Source: Pararhodobacter sp. CCB-MM2 (GTDB taxonomy: Bacteria > Pseudomonadota > Alphaproteobacteria > Rhodobacterales > Rhodobacteraceae). Taken from it: DNA of 64,000 nucleotides. Position 1 is the stretch's first letter. Each line of letters begins with the position of its first letter. The translations under genes were made by a program, and so were the position numbers. Under the pieces are notes generated by a model. The model was given only the letters and a program-made list of their open reading frames with translations. It made no database searches and had not been told where the DNA came from. The stretch lies in contig NZ_LRRR01000013.1 in the NCBI RefSeq assembly GCF_001691415.1, positions 46,578 to 110,577 of the forward strand. The letters are read 5' to 3'. Shown here in pieces: positions 41,868 to 50,858 of the stretch.

Positions 41868-44738
41868 TCAGCGGTCCTCCGGGTTCAGGTCACGGCTCAT
41901 GTCGACACCCCCGACCGGATTGGCCGCACTGGGATCGACGTCCATGGGGGTCAGGTTGATGCCCTCGCCCGCGCGCCGGCCGATCCGGCTGAGCGAGGCC
42001 AGCGCCAGCATCACGGCACCCACAACGGCGAGGAACACCCCGAGGTCGAAGGCCGCCGCGCTGGCAAGGTGGATGTCATCCAAGGGCCAGATATGGACGT
42101 GGAAGTTGGTGGAGGTCAGGAAGTTCCAGCCCAGCACCACGCTGGCCGTGCCGGTCAGCACCGCGACCAGAACCCCGGCCGAGATCATCCCGTGATAGGC
42201 CACCTTCTGGCGCGCTTGGCTGAAGGCAAAGCCCGAGGCCATGTATTGCATCAGCAGCGCGATGGCGACGACGAGGCCGGCGATGAAGCCCCCGCCCGGC
42301 TGGTTGTGGCCGCGCAGGAAGATGTACATGCCAACGACCAGCGCGATCGGCAGCGCCACGCGGGTGGCCACCACCATCATCAGCGGGTGACGGTCGCGCG
42401 CCTGTGCCATGTCTGGCACCCAATTGGCCAACCGGCGCGAGGCCGGGCCTTGAAGCAGCCCCTCGACGATGGCGAAGATCACGAGGGCAGCGATGCCCAG
42501 CACGGTGATCTCGCCCATCGTATCAAAGCCCCGGAAGTCCACGAGGATCACGTTCACGACGTTGGTCCCGCCGCCGCCGATATAGCTGTTCTCGACATGG
42601 TAATCGGCGATGGTCGGCAGGCTCATGTCACGGGTCAGAATGGCATAGGCCAGCATCCCCACCCCGCCCCCGGTCGCAAGCGCGATCACGCCATCCCGCA
42701 GGCGGCGCGCGCCCGAGGATTCCACCGGGGTCTCCTTGGGCAGGTAGTTCAGCGCCAGAAGCAGCAGGATGATCGTCACCACCTCGACCGTGAGCTGCGT
42801 CAGCGCAAGGTCGGGGGCCGAGAATTGCACGAAGGTCATCGACACAACGAGGCCGCAGATCGAGATCACGATCAGCGAGACGAAGCGCATGCGGTGTGTC
42901 AGCACCACGCCCAGCGACGCGGCCATCAGCAGCGCGAAGAAGACCACCTCGACCGGGCCGATGGGCAGCAGCGGGCGCGTGCCCTGACTGAACTCGCCAC
43001 CGGCAAAGGCCCAGGCACCGTAGACCAGGATCACCGTGGTGAAGATCCCCAGATAGCGGGAGATCGCCCCGTCATGCAGTGCATCGGTCAGCTCATTCGC
43101 GCCCTTGGCGGCGCGGTGGATGACCCAGTCGAACATCGCCTTGGCCTCGGGCCGGCGGGCGTTGTCCCAGATCGGCGCGAGGCTGCGCTGGAAGGCGAGG
43201 ATCACGATGCCCACGCCAACCGCGATGCCCGACATGATCAGCGCCGCCGTCACCCCGTGCCACAATGCCAGATGGGTGTGGATCTCGCCCCCGGTGACGG
43301 CCGAGGCCACCACGTCGACGAAATGCCCCACGGTCTGGGCGGGGAACAGGCCGATCACCAGCACCATCACCACCAGGATCGCCGGCGACACCCACATGCC
43401 GAAGCCCGGGTCATGCGGCTTGTGCGGGTAATCGTCGCGCACCGGGCCGAGGAAGGTATGGACGATGAAACGGAAGGAATAGGCGACCGAGAAGATCGCG
43501 CCGATGGTCGCGAGAACCGTGAACCACGTCCCCTCCTCATGCGCGGCTTCCAGCATCATTTCTTTCGACAGGAAACCGTTGAACAGCGGGATGCCGGCCA
43601 TCGACAGGGCCGCGATCGTACCGATCAGGAAGGTGACCGGCATCAGCTTGCGCAGGCCGCCCAGCAGGCGGATGTTGCGGGTATGGGCCTCGTGGTCGAC
43701 GATGCCCGCGGTCATGAAGAGCGCCGCCTTGAAGGTGGCGTGGTTGATGATGTGGAACACCGCCGCCGTCGCCGCGTATTCGGTCCCAAAGCCCAGCAGC
43801 ATGGTGATGAGGCCAAGGTGCGACACGGTCGAGAAGGCCAGAAGCGCCTTCAGGTCGTCCTTGAACAGCGCGATCACCGCGCCCAGCACCATGGTGATGA
43901 GGCCCGCGGTCGAGACGATCCAGAACCACTCGGGCGTGCCCGACAGCGCGGGCCAGAGGCGGGCCATCAGGAACAGGCCGGCCTTCACCATGGTGGCTGA
44001 GTGCAGATAGGCCGAGACCGGGGTCGGCGCGGCCATGGCGTGGGGCAGCCAGAAGTGGAACGGGAACTGCGCCGATTTGGTGAAGGCGCCGAGTAGGATC
44101 AGGATCAGCGCCGGCAGATACAGGTCCGACGAGCGGATCAGATCGCCGCTCTGGATGATCACCGAGATGTCGTAGCTGCCAACGATCTGGCCGAGGATCA
44201 GCATGCCCCCGATCATCGCCAAGCCGCCAAGCCCGGTCACGGTCAGCGCCATGCGCGCACCCTGACGCCCCTCGGGGAGGTGCTTCCAATAGCCGATCAG
44301 CAGGAAGGACGACAGCGAGGTCAGCTCCCAGAAGATCAGCAAAAGCAGGATGTTATCGGACAGGACAATGCCGACCATGGCGCCTTGGAACAGCAGCAGA
44401 TAGGTGTAGAAATTGCCCATCGGGTCGGTTTTCGACAGGTAGAACCGCGCGTAGGTGATGATCAGCAGGCCGATGCCCAAGATCATCGTCGCGAACAGGA
44501 AACCCAGCCCGTCCAGCATGAAGGTGACGTTCAGGCCGATCTGCGGCAACCACTCCCAACCCTCGGTGACGACCTCGCCGCGCCACAGGACGGCGGGGGC
44601 GTTCATCATCAGGCCGATCAGCGCAAGGGCGGTGGTGGCGAAGGTCAGAGAAGCGCAGACATTGCGTCCGGCGCGGATCATCAGACCGGGCAGAAGCGCG
44701 CCGATGAAAGGCAGCGCCGCGATCAGGGCAAGGGACAT
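41868..44738 (-). CDS. mrpA: Mrp Na+/H+ antiporter fused subunit A-B
   Basis: A 956-residue fusion of MrpA (NuoL-like, about 1-780) and MrpB (about 790-930), the PhaAB form usual in alphaproteobacteria. NIMLLLLIFWELTSLSSFLLIGYW-type and KSAQFPFHFWLPHAMAAPTPVSAYLHSATMVKAG segments mark the proton channel; GHNQPGGGFIAGLVVA marks MrpB. AAGGAA precedes the ATG. First gene of the operon. It provides Na+ tolerance and pH control, in keeping with a marine or saline habitat. Confidence 0.94.
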   Translation of the reverse strand: MSLALIAALPFIGALLPGLMIRAGRNVCASLTFATTALALIGLMMNAPAVLWRGEVVTEGWEWLPQIGLNVTFMLDGLGFLFATMILGIGLLIITYARFYLSKTDPMGNFYTYLLLFQGAMVGIVLSDNILLLLIFWELTSLSSFLLIGYWKHLPEGRQGARMALTVTGLGGLAMIGGMLILGQIVGSYDISVIIQSGDLIRSSDLYLPALILILLGAFTKSAQFPFHFWLPHAMAAPTPVSAYLHSATMVKAGLFLMARLWPALSGTPEWFWIVSTAGLITMVLGAVIALFKDDLKALLAFSTVSHLGLITMLLGFGTEYAATAAVFHIINHATFKAALFMTAGIVDHEAHTRNIRLLGGLRKLMPVTFLIGTIAALSMAGIPLFNGFLSKEMMLEAAHEEGTWFTVLATIGAIFSVAYSFRFIVHTFLGPVRDDYPHKPHDPGFGMWVSPAILVVMVLVIGLFPAQTVGHFVDVVASAVTGGEIHTHLALWHGVTAALIMSGIAVGVGIVILAFQRSLAPIWDNARRPEAKAMFDWVIHRAAKGANELTDALHDGAISRYLGIFTTVILVYGAWAFAGGEFSQGTRPLLPIGPVEVVFFALLMAASLGVVLTHRMRFVSLIVISICGLVVSMTFVQFSAPDLALTQLTVEVVTIILLLLALNYLPKETPVESSGARRLRDGVIALATGGGVGMLAYAILTRDMSLPTIADYHVENSYIGGGGTNVVNVILVDFRGFDTMGEITVLGIAALVIFAIVEGLLQGPASRRLANWVPDMAQARDRHPLMMVVATRVALPIALVVGMYIFLRGHNQPGGGFIAGLVVAIALLMQYMASGFAFSQARQKVAYHGMISAGVLVAVLTGTASVVLGWNFLTSTNFHVHIWPLDDIHLASAAAFDLGVFLAVVGAVMLALASLSRIGRRAGEGINLTPMDVDPSAANPVGGVDMSRDLNPEDR

Positions 44739-44880
44739 GCGGGTTCCTTTGTCCGGGATGCCCCGCCGCGTCGCGGGGCAGAAATGGGAGGGCGGACCGA
44801 GCGGGTCCGAGCCCTTAAAATTGAAAACACCCCCCCGGTGTCAAGCGAAACCGGACCGACATAGTCAGGATTTCACCGGG

Positions 44881-44913
44881 CAAAAGAAAACGGGCGGTAC
44901 CTGTACCGCCCGT
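44881..44913 (-). terminator. Rho-independent terminator of the cold-shock gene
   Basis: ACGGGCGGTA/TACCGCCCGT (10-bp perfect stem, 4-nt loop) followed on the minus strand by TTTTCTTTTG. It lies 61 nt after the csp stop and shields the mrp operon from read-through. Confidence 0.9.
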
Positions 44914-44974
44914 CCCGAATTCACTGTGACATTTCGCCTCGGGCCGAAGGGCCGGCAAGGCGTGTCGTGGCCGA

Positions 44975-45181
44975 TCAGGCCAGCGCGAGGTTGCTTGCCG
45001 ACTCGCGGCCGTCGCGGCTGGTTTCCAGATCGTAGGTGACCTTTTGGCCATCCTCGAGGCCACGCAGGCCGGCGCGCTCAACAGCGCTGATGTGCACGAA
45101 GATATCCTTCGAGCCGCCTTCCGGCTGGATGAAGCCGTAGCCTTTGGTGGCGTTGAACCATTTCACGGTGCCATTGGCCAT
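44975..45181 (-). CDS. Cold-shock domain protein (CspA family)
   Basis: A 68-residue single-domain RNA chaperone with RNP1 KGYGFIQ and RNP2 DIFVHIS. The gene has its own terminator. An approximately 115-nt leader is likely if the weak promoter at 45303-45331 is right; long leaders are common in cold-regulated csp genes. Confidence 0.95.
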   Translation of the reverse strand: MANGTVKWFNATKGYGFIQPEGGSKDIFVHISAVERAGLRGLEDGQKVTYDLETSRDGRESASNLALA

Positions 45182-45491
45182 CGTGTGTACTCCTGAGTTG
45201 CGCTGCCCACAGTATGCGGCAGCCCGGCTCTGTCAGATCTTGATCGAGCACGAGGCGGCCGGTGGCCAACAGCAAGTCGAAGGAAATAACGTAGCGCCCC
45301 GATACATGCGACAGATCGCTGTTATTTTCAAGGGTAAACACAAGTTCCGTGGGAAAACCGCCGATGGAGGCCGGAAACAATCCGCCGGTTTCACCCGCTT
45401 TGCCACATTCCTGCCTGCCCCTGTAAACGCTTCATAAACCTCGCTCTCGGTAAGGTGCGGCTAACGACCGGCCCCTTTTCCGGAACATGCG
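45182..45491. other. 310-bp divergent intergenic region (csp / flagellar operon)
   Basis: Apart from the possible csp promoter I see no clear gene or strong flagellar sigma-28 promoter. It should hold the csp leader on one strand and the promoter of the SltF-flhA-fliR-flhB operon on the other. Confidence 0.4.
45303..45331 (-). promoter_or_regulatory. Possible csp promoter TTGAAA-N17-CATGTA
   Basis: On the minus strand TTGAAA (45326-45331), a 17-nt spacer and CATGTA (45303-45308) lie in the AT-richest part of the csp-sltF intergenic region. The -10 is poor. Confidence 0.3.
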
Positions 45492-46202
45492 ATGAAGAAA
45501 TCTCGCCTGATGATCGCCACGCTGTGGCTTGCCCTTGCCGCCGCGCCCCAAGCCTGGGCGCGCGCTGAGCTTTGCGAAGCCGCCGCCGCCGCCGCCGCGC
45601 GAGAGGCCGGTGTCCCCGTGGACGTGATGCTCGCCATTTCCCTGACCGAAACCGGCCGCCGCAGCGACGGCCGTCTGCGCCCCTGGCCCTGGACCGCAAA
45701 TGCCGAGGGTGAGGGCCATTGGTTCGAAACCCGTCAGGAAGCCGCCGATTTCGCCCGCCGCCTTCTGGCACGCGGGCAGCCGTTGTTCGATCTCGGCTGC
45801 TTCCAGATCAACTGGCGCTGGCACGGCGAGAATTTCTCGCGCCCCGAAGACCTGCTGGACCCGATGGTCGCCGGCCGCTACGCCGCGCATCTGATCGCCC
45901 GCCTGCATGACGAGTTCGGCAGCTGGGAAGGCGCCGCCGGGGCCTATCACTCGCGCACGCCGCAATACGCCAACCGCTACCGCGCCCGCTTCGCCGAGAT
46001 GCGCGACAGCCTGCGCGATGCCCCCCTGCCCGACGAGACCGTTGTCGCCACGCGCGCCGATGACGCCTATCCCGGCGGGCTGCGCATCAACACCTTCCCG
46101 CTGCTGCTGGCCGATGGCGCCGCCGCGACCGCTCCAGCCACGGGATCGCTTGTCCCGATGGGTCTCACCTCCGCCCGTCCGCTTTTCGAGGCCGCTCCAT
46201 GA
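45492..46202 (+). CDS. SltF-like lytic transglycosylase of the flagellar operon
   Basis: A 236-residue exported protein: Sec signal MKKSRLMIATLWLALAAAPQAWA, then an SLT-type domain with the catalytic Glu53 in ISLTETG, FDLGCFQINWRWHG, and GAYHSRTPQYANRYRARF. In Rhodobacter sphaeroides a separate transglycosylase, SltF, opens the wall for the flagellar rod because FlgJ there lacks the muramidase domain; this gene's place before flhA fits that role. Its last codon overlaps the flhA start (ATGA). Confidence 0.8.
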   Translation: MKKSRLMIATLWLALAAAPQAWARAELCEAAAAAAAREAGVPVDVMLAISLTETGRRSDGRLRPWPWTANAEGEGHWFETRQEAADFARRLLARGQPLFDLGCFQINWRWHGENFSRPEDLLDPMVAGRYAAHLIARLHDEFGSWEGAAGAYHSRTPQYANRYRARFAEMRDSLRDAPLPDETVVATRADDAYPGGLRINTFPLLLADGAAATAPATGSLVPMGLTSARPLFEAAP

Positions 46203-48280
46203 ACCTCTCCGTGAAGAACCTGTTCCAGCCCACCGTGTTGCTGGCCATGGCGCTGATGGCGGTCATCGTGATGATGATCCTGCCGATGCCCTCGTGGATG
46301 CTGGACATCGGCCTCGCGACCTCGTTCGCGCTGGCGATCCTGATGTTCACCATCACGCTCTTCATCGAGCGCCCGCTGGACTTCTCGATCTTCCCGACGG
46401 TGCTGCTGGCCTCGCTGATGCTGCGCCTGTCGCTGAACGTCAGCTCCACCCGCCTGATCATCGGCGAGGGTCATACCGGCCCCGGTGCCGCGGGCTCGGT
46501 CATTCAGGGCTTTGCCAGCTTCATCATGGGCGGCAACATCTTCCTCGGGGTGGTGGTCTTCTGCGTCATCCTGATCGTGAACTTCATCGTCATCACCAAG
46601 GGCGCGGGCCGGATGGCCGAGGTGGGCGCCCGCTTCGCCCTGGACGCCATGCCCGGCAAGCAGCTGGCCATCGATGCCGACATGTCGGCCGGTGCCATCA
46701 GCCATGCCGAAGCCAAGGCCCGCCGCGAGAAGGACCAGGCCGAGACGACCTTCTTCGGCTCGCTCGACGGTGCGTCGAAATTCGTGAAGGGCGACGCGGT
46801 CGCGGGCCTGCTGATCACCACGCTGAACATCATCGTCGGCCTGATGATGGGCACGCTGGTGCATGGCATGCCTGTGGGCGAGGCCTTCGAGACCTATGCC
46901 ATCCTCACCGTGGGTGACGGCCTCGTCGGCCAGATCCCGGCCGTCGTCATCTCGATCGCCGCGGCCCTGCTGCTGGCCCGTGGCGGTGCCAATGGTGCGA
47001 CCGACATCGCGCTGGTCGGGCAGCTCGGCAAGTACCCGGCCGCCCTTCTGACCGTGGCCGTGCTGATGGGCCTCTTCGCGCTGATCCCCGGCCTGCCCTT
47101 CCTGCCCTTCGTCACCGGTGCCGCGATCCTTGGCGCGGCCGGCTGGTGGGCCCGCAAGAACAACGCCAAGCAGGCGGTTGCCGCGGATCAACCGACGATC
47201 GAGGAAGAGAAGCCGACCTCGCTGGGCGATGTGCTGGACCTCGACGAGGTGCATGTGACCTTCGCCGCCGATCTGGTGCCGATGGTGCTGGACCCGGCCA
47301 CCGGCCTCGACGCGCGGATCATGAACATGCGCAACCACGTCGCGCGGCATTACGGCCTGATCCTGCCCGAGATCCGCCTGACGGACGAAGCGACCCTCAA
47401 TCCCGGCGAATACGCGATCCTCATCCAAGGGGTCGAGCAAGGCCGCGACAAGCTGCGGCCCGACGCCCGCCTCGCCCTGCTGCCCGAAGGGGGCGGCGCC
47501 GGTGCCCCTCCGGGAACCGATGTGCGCGAGCCGGTCTATGCGGCCCCTGCCCGCTGGATCTCGCCGCATGACGAGGAAACGGCAATCATGAGCGGTCTGA
47601 CCGTCGTCGGCCCGGCCGAGGTTCTGGCCACCCACCTGCTGGAAGTGCTGAAGATGAACTTCGCGCGACTGCTGTCGCTGCGCGGCCTGCGCCGGATGCT
47701 GGACGAGATGACCAACCTGTCGGACCCTGCCCGCGCTCAGGCCAACCGCCGCCTCATCGACGAGCTGATCCCCGACAAGGTGCCGGTGGACATGCTGCTC
47801 TCAGTGCTGCGTCTGCTGCTGGACGAGCGTGTGTCGATCCGCAACATGCCCCTGATCCTCGAGAGCATCTCGGAGCTGCGCGTGTCGCATCTGACGCCGG
47901 AAGCCGTGTGCGAGCATGTGCGCCAGCGTCTGGGCTTCCAGCTGGTTGCCGGTCTCAAGCGCCGCGATGGCACCCTGCCGCTGGTGCAGCTGGCCCCGGA
48001 ATGGGAAGAGGTCTTCATGCGCTACCAGATCGACGGCGAGCGCGGCGGCATGGACATCGCCCTGCCCCCGGCCGATTTCGGCAAGCTGGCCAACGCCTTG
48101 TCCAAGACCTTCGCCGAGCTGGCCGAGGAAGGCACCCATGCCGCCCTCGTCTCGCCCTCGCGCCGTCGCCGCTTCCTGCGCACGGTGATGGCCGCCCGCG
48201 ACGTAGGCGCGCCGGTGCTGGCCTTCGAGGAAATTGGCATGGACGCGCGTCCGGCCCTCGTCGGGCAGATCGCGGCATGA
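46199..48280 (+). CDS. flhA: Flagellar biosynthesis protein FlhA
   Basis: A 693-residue export-gate protein of the flagellar type III system. The N-terminal half has about eight helices and the conserved FHIPEP-like loop region in ARFALDAMPGKQLAIDADMSAGAI. The cytoplasmic domain follows from about 330 (DLVPMVLD...). It overlaps sltF and fliR by 4 nt each. Confidence 0.95.
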   Translation: MNLSVKNLFQPTVLLAMALMAVIVMMILPMPSWMLDIGLATSFALAILMFTITLFIERPLDFSIFPTVLLASLMLRLSLNVSSTRLIIGEGHTGPGAAGSVIQGFASFIMGGNIFLGVVVFCVILIVNFIVITKGAGRMAEVGARFALDAMPGKQLAIDADMSAGAISHAEAKARREKDQAETTFFGSLDGASKFVKGDAVAGLLITTLNIIVGLMMGTLVHGMPVGEAFETYAILTVGDGLVGQIPAVVISIAAALLLARGGANGATDIALVGQLGKYPAALLTVAVLMGLFALIPGLPFLPFVTGAAILGAAGWWARKNNAKQAVAADQPTIEEEKPTSLGDVLDLDEVHVTFAADLVPMVLDPATGLDARIMNMRNHVARHYGLILPEIRLTDEATLNPGEYAILIQGVEQGRDKLRPDARLALLPEGGGAGAPPGTDVREPVYAAPARWISPHDEETAIMSGLTVVGPAEVLATHLLEVLKMNFARLLSLRGLRRMLDEMTNLSDPARAQANRRLIDELIPDKVPVDMLLSVLRLLLDERVSIRNMPLILESISELRVSHLTPEAVCEHVRQRLGFQLVAGLKRRDGTLPLVQLAPEWEEVFMRYQIDGERGGMDIALPPADFGKLANALSKTFAELAEEGTHAALVSPSRRRRFLRTVMAARDVGAPVLAFEEIGMDARPALVGQIAA

Positions 48281-49074
48281 CGCCGGACTTGATCCAGGCC
48301 CTGACCGCCCTGACCGTGCAGATCCAGGCCTGGTTCCTGGGCGGCGCGCTGGTCTTCGTGCGGATCGGGCCGATGTTCTCGCTGTTGCCGATTTATGGCG
48401 AGCGCAGCGTGCCGGCCCGCGTGAAGATCATCGCCGCGCTGGCGACCACGCTGGTGGTCACCCCGGCCGTCGTCGGCGACATCCCCGTTCCCGGCGAGGG
48501 GCCGATCGGCTGGTTCCTGTTTCTCGCGCCGGAATCGATGATCGGCGTGATGCTGGGCATGGCCCTGCGGCTGATCTTCATGGTCCTGATGATCGGCGGC
48601 ACCATGGCCGCGCAGGCAACCTCGCTGTCGCAAGCCTTTGGCGGTGCCGGGGCCGAACCTCAGCCCGCGATCTCGCATGTGCTGGTGATGGCCGGGCTTT
48701 GCATGGCCGCCATGGCCGGGATGCCCGAGCGTCTGGTGCAATACATCGTGCTGTCCTACGACCTGTTCTCGCCCGGCCAATGGCCCCTGCCCTCGGCCGT
48801 GGCCGAATGGGGCATCGCTCAGGTCTCGCGCGCCTTCGCGCTGGGGTTCTCGCTGGCGGCGCCCTTCGTGATCGGCGCGGGCCTCTACAACCTTGCGCTC
48901 GGGGCGATCAACCGGGCCATGCCGCAGCTCATGGTGGCCTTCGTCGGCGCACCGGCCCTGACCTTGGGCGGGATGCTGCTGTTCCTCGTCGCCGCGCCGA
49001 TCATGCTGTCGGTCTGGCTGCCCGCTTTCCTTGAGGTCCTGTCGGATCCCACGACGCAATCGGTGATGCCGTGA
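48277..49074 (+). CDS. fliR: Flagellar biosynthesis protein FliR
   Basis: A 265-residue membrane component of the export gate with helices throughout; FVRIGPMFSLLPIYGERSVPARVK at the start and the MAAQATSLSQAFGG segment are typical. ATG 48277 overlaps the flhA stop. It sits with FliP/FliQ in the complex; fliP and fliQ are not in this window. Confidence 0.93.
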   Translation: MTPDLIQALTALTVQIQAWFLGGALVFVRIGPMFSLLPIYGERSVPARVKIIAALATTLVVTPAVVGDIPVPGEGPIGWFLFLAPESMIGVMLGMALRLIFMVLMIGGTMAAQATSLSQAFGGAGAEPQPAISHVLVMAGLCMAAMAGMPERLVQYIVLSYDLFSPGQWPLPSAVAEWGIAQVSRAFALGFSLAAPFVIGAGLYNLALGAINRAMPQLMVAFVGAPALTLGGMLLFLVAAPIMLSVWLPAFLEVLSDPTTQSVMP

Positions 49075-50171
49075 GCGGGGGTGGCGATGACGACAGCTCA
49101 GACAAGCCGCACGAGGCCTCTGCGCGAAAGCTCGAAGAAGCCCGCAAGAAGGGCGACATCCCGCGCATGGCCGACCTCACGGCGGCCGTCGCGACCGGAT
49201 CCTTCCTGCTGCTGGTCCTGTTGCCCGGCGGCTGGGTCCCCCCGCGGATCGGTGAGCTGGGCCAAGGCCTGCTCACCCGCGCCGACAGCCTCGGGCCCTT
49301 GCTGCTGGATGGCGGCACGGCCATGGGCGGCACCATTCTGCGCAACGTCGGCATCGCCATGGCGCCGGCACTGATCGTCCCCGGTTTCATCGTCCTTGCC
49401 ATTCTCATCGCCATGAAGGGTCTCGTGTTCGCTCCGGATAAGTTGCAGCCGAAACTGTCCCGCATCTCGCCCCTGTCGAACGCCAAGAACAAGTTCGGCA
49501 TCTCGGGGCTGGTGGAATTCGCCAAATCCTCGGTCAAGCTGGTGATCTATGCCACCTTGCTGTGGCTGTTCCTGCTCTCGCGCCTGCCGACGCTGGTGTC
49601 GACCATCGGTGCCAGCCCGGGTCAGGCGACCCTGGCCCTGATGCGCATGATGGTCGAGTTCATGGCCCTCGTGGTGCTGATCATGCTGGTGATCGGGGGG
49701 CTCGATTTCTTCTGGCAATCGTTCGATCACAAACGCCGTCAGCGCATGTCGCATCAGGAGCTGAAGGAAGACCACAAGCAGTCCGAGGGTGACCCCTTCG
49801 TCAAGGGCCAGCGCCGGCAGCGCGCGCAGGAAATCGCCATGAACCAGATGCTGGCGGATGTGCCCAAGGCCGCCGTGGTCATCGTCAACCCGACGCACTA
49901 CGCCGTGGCGCTGAAATGGACACCGAATGGCGCCTTGGCCCCGGTCTGTGTGGCCAAGGGCGTGGACGAAGTCGCCGCCCGCATCCGCGAGAAGGCCAAC
50001 GAGGCCGGTGTGCCGATCCATTCCGATCCGCCCACCGCCCGCGCCCTCTATGCGACGATCAAGATCGGCGAGGAAATCACGCCCGAGCATTACGCCCCGG
50101 TCGCCGCCGCGATCCGCTTCGCCGAGGCCATGCGCCTCAAGGCGATGGCCCGTGGCACCTGGAAATCGTAA
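49071..50171 (+). CDS. flhB: Flagellar biosynthesis protein FlhB
   Basis: A 366-residue export-switch protein. The autocleavage site N273-P-T-H276 is intact in IVNPTHYAVALKW. The N-terminus DKPHEASARKLEEARKKGDIPRM is the classic T/S-E-x-x-T-x-K-K-x-E-like region. It starts with GTG, overlapping the fliR stop (GTGA). Confidence 0.95.
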   Translation: MSGGGDDDSSDKPHEASARKLEEARKKGDIPRMADLTAAVATGSFLLLVLLPGGWVPPRIGELGQGLLTRADSLGPLLLDGGTAMGGTILRNVGIAMAPALIVPGFIVLAILIAMKGLVFAPDKLQPKLSRISPLSNAKNKFGISGLVEFAKSSVKLVIYATLLWLFLLSRLPTLVSTIGASPGQATLALMRMMVEFMALVVLIMLVIGGLDFFWQSFDHKRRQRMSHQELKEDHKQSEGDPFVKGQRRQRAQEIAMNQMLADVPKAAVVIVNPTHYAVALKWTPNGALAPVCVAKGVDEVAARIREKANEAGVPIHSDPPTARALYATIKIGEEITPEHYAPVAAAIRFAEAMRLKAMARGTWKS

Positions 50172-50183
50172 CGGAGCCGACAG

Positions 50184-50567
50184 ATGGACAGCAAACAGGC
50201 GCGCAACCTCGGACGGCTGGCAGAGCTGGCGAAGATGAAGCGCGAGGCCGAGCTGGCCAAACTCGCCGCCGTCTCGCAATCGCGCAACCGCCTGCAGCAG
50301 GCCGTCGCCGCCCTGCGCAATGCCGAAGCGCCGCTGGATCCGGACGAACAGGCCAACGACCCGGCGATGATCAAGGCGCGGATGGCCCATCGCCGCTGGG
50401 GCGAGGCGCAACAGCGGCGCCTGAACCAGCAGCTTGCCATGGTCACGGCCGACTGGCTGCGCCAGAAACCCGCCGCCGCAAAGGCCTTCGGCCGCGCCGC
50501 CGTTCTGGATCAGCTGACCGAACAGGCCTGGGCCGAGGTCAAGGCGGAAAAGGCCAAGCCCGACTGA
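50184..50567 (+). CDS. Small coiled-coil protein at the end of the flagellar operon
   Basis: A 127-residue, Ala/Gln/Arg-rich, probably helical protein: MDSKQARNLGRLAELAKMKREAELAKLAAV and QQRRLNQQLAMVTADWLRQKPAAAKAF are heptad-like. It follows flhB by 12 nt. A FliJ-like export chaperone role is possible from shape and context, but I see no diagnostic motif. Confidence 0.65.
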   Translation: MDSKQARNLGRLAELAKMKREAELAKLAAVSQSRNRLQQAVAALRNAEAPLDPDEQANDPAMIKARMAHRRWGEAQQRRLNQQLAMVTADWLRQKPAAAKAFGRAAVLDQLTEQAWAEVKAEKAKPD

Positions 50568-50570
50568 TCC

Positions 50571-50592
50571 CTCACCTTGTCGGAAATACCCC
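50571..50592. repeat. Degenerate half-copy of the AAATACTC repeat
   Basis: CCTCACCTTGTCGGAAATACC directly after the flagellar operon matches the first half-element at 25795 and 63862 with a few changes. Confidence 0.5.
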
Positions 50593-50714
50593 GGAACGAC
50601 CTCAACGAAACCGAGGGCCAGCGACCGTCCGCGGGTGGGCGCTGCAACATCGGATTAGCGCACTTTATCGTGCCAAATCTGCATGACCGTGTCATTGCAG
50701 TGTAACGTTGCAAA

Positions 50715-50744
50715 AGCGCCCGCCCGAGGGGGCGGACGGGCGCT
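50715..50744 (-). terminator. Terminator of the M20 amidohydrolase operon
   Basis: AGCGCCCG/CGGGCGCT with GC-rich inner sequence; on the minus strand it is followed by TTTTGC. It lies 115 nt after the last M20 stop. Confidence 0.65.
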
Positions 50745-50858
50745 GGCCCGGCGCGCTTCGCGCTTGATTCCGGGCCAAGGGGCATCGGCCCGTTGTTGCG
50801 CCAAGACCTCTCGCAGGAAGTCCAGAAGAAGCCGCACCCCCTCAGGCCGCTCCCCCCG

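Noticed and set aside
41832..44000. A 722-codon open frame on the plus strand opposite mrpA
   Set aside because: The composition is that of a shadow frame, and mrpA is certain on the other strand.
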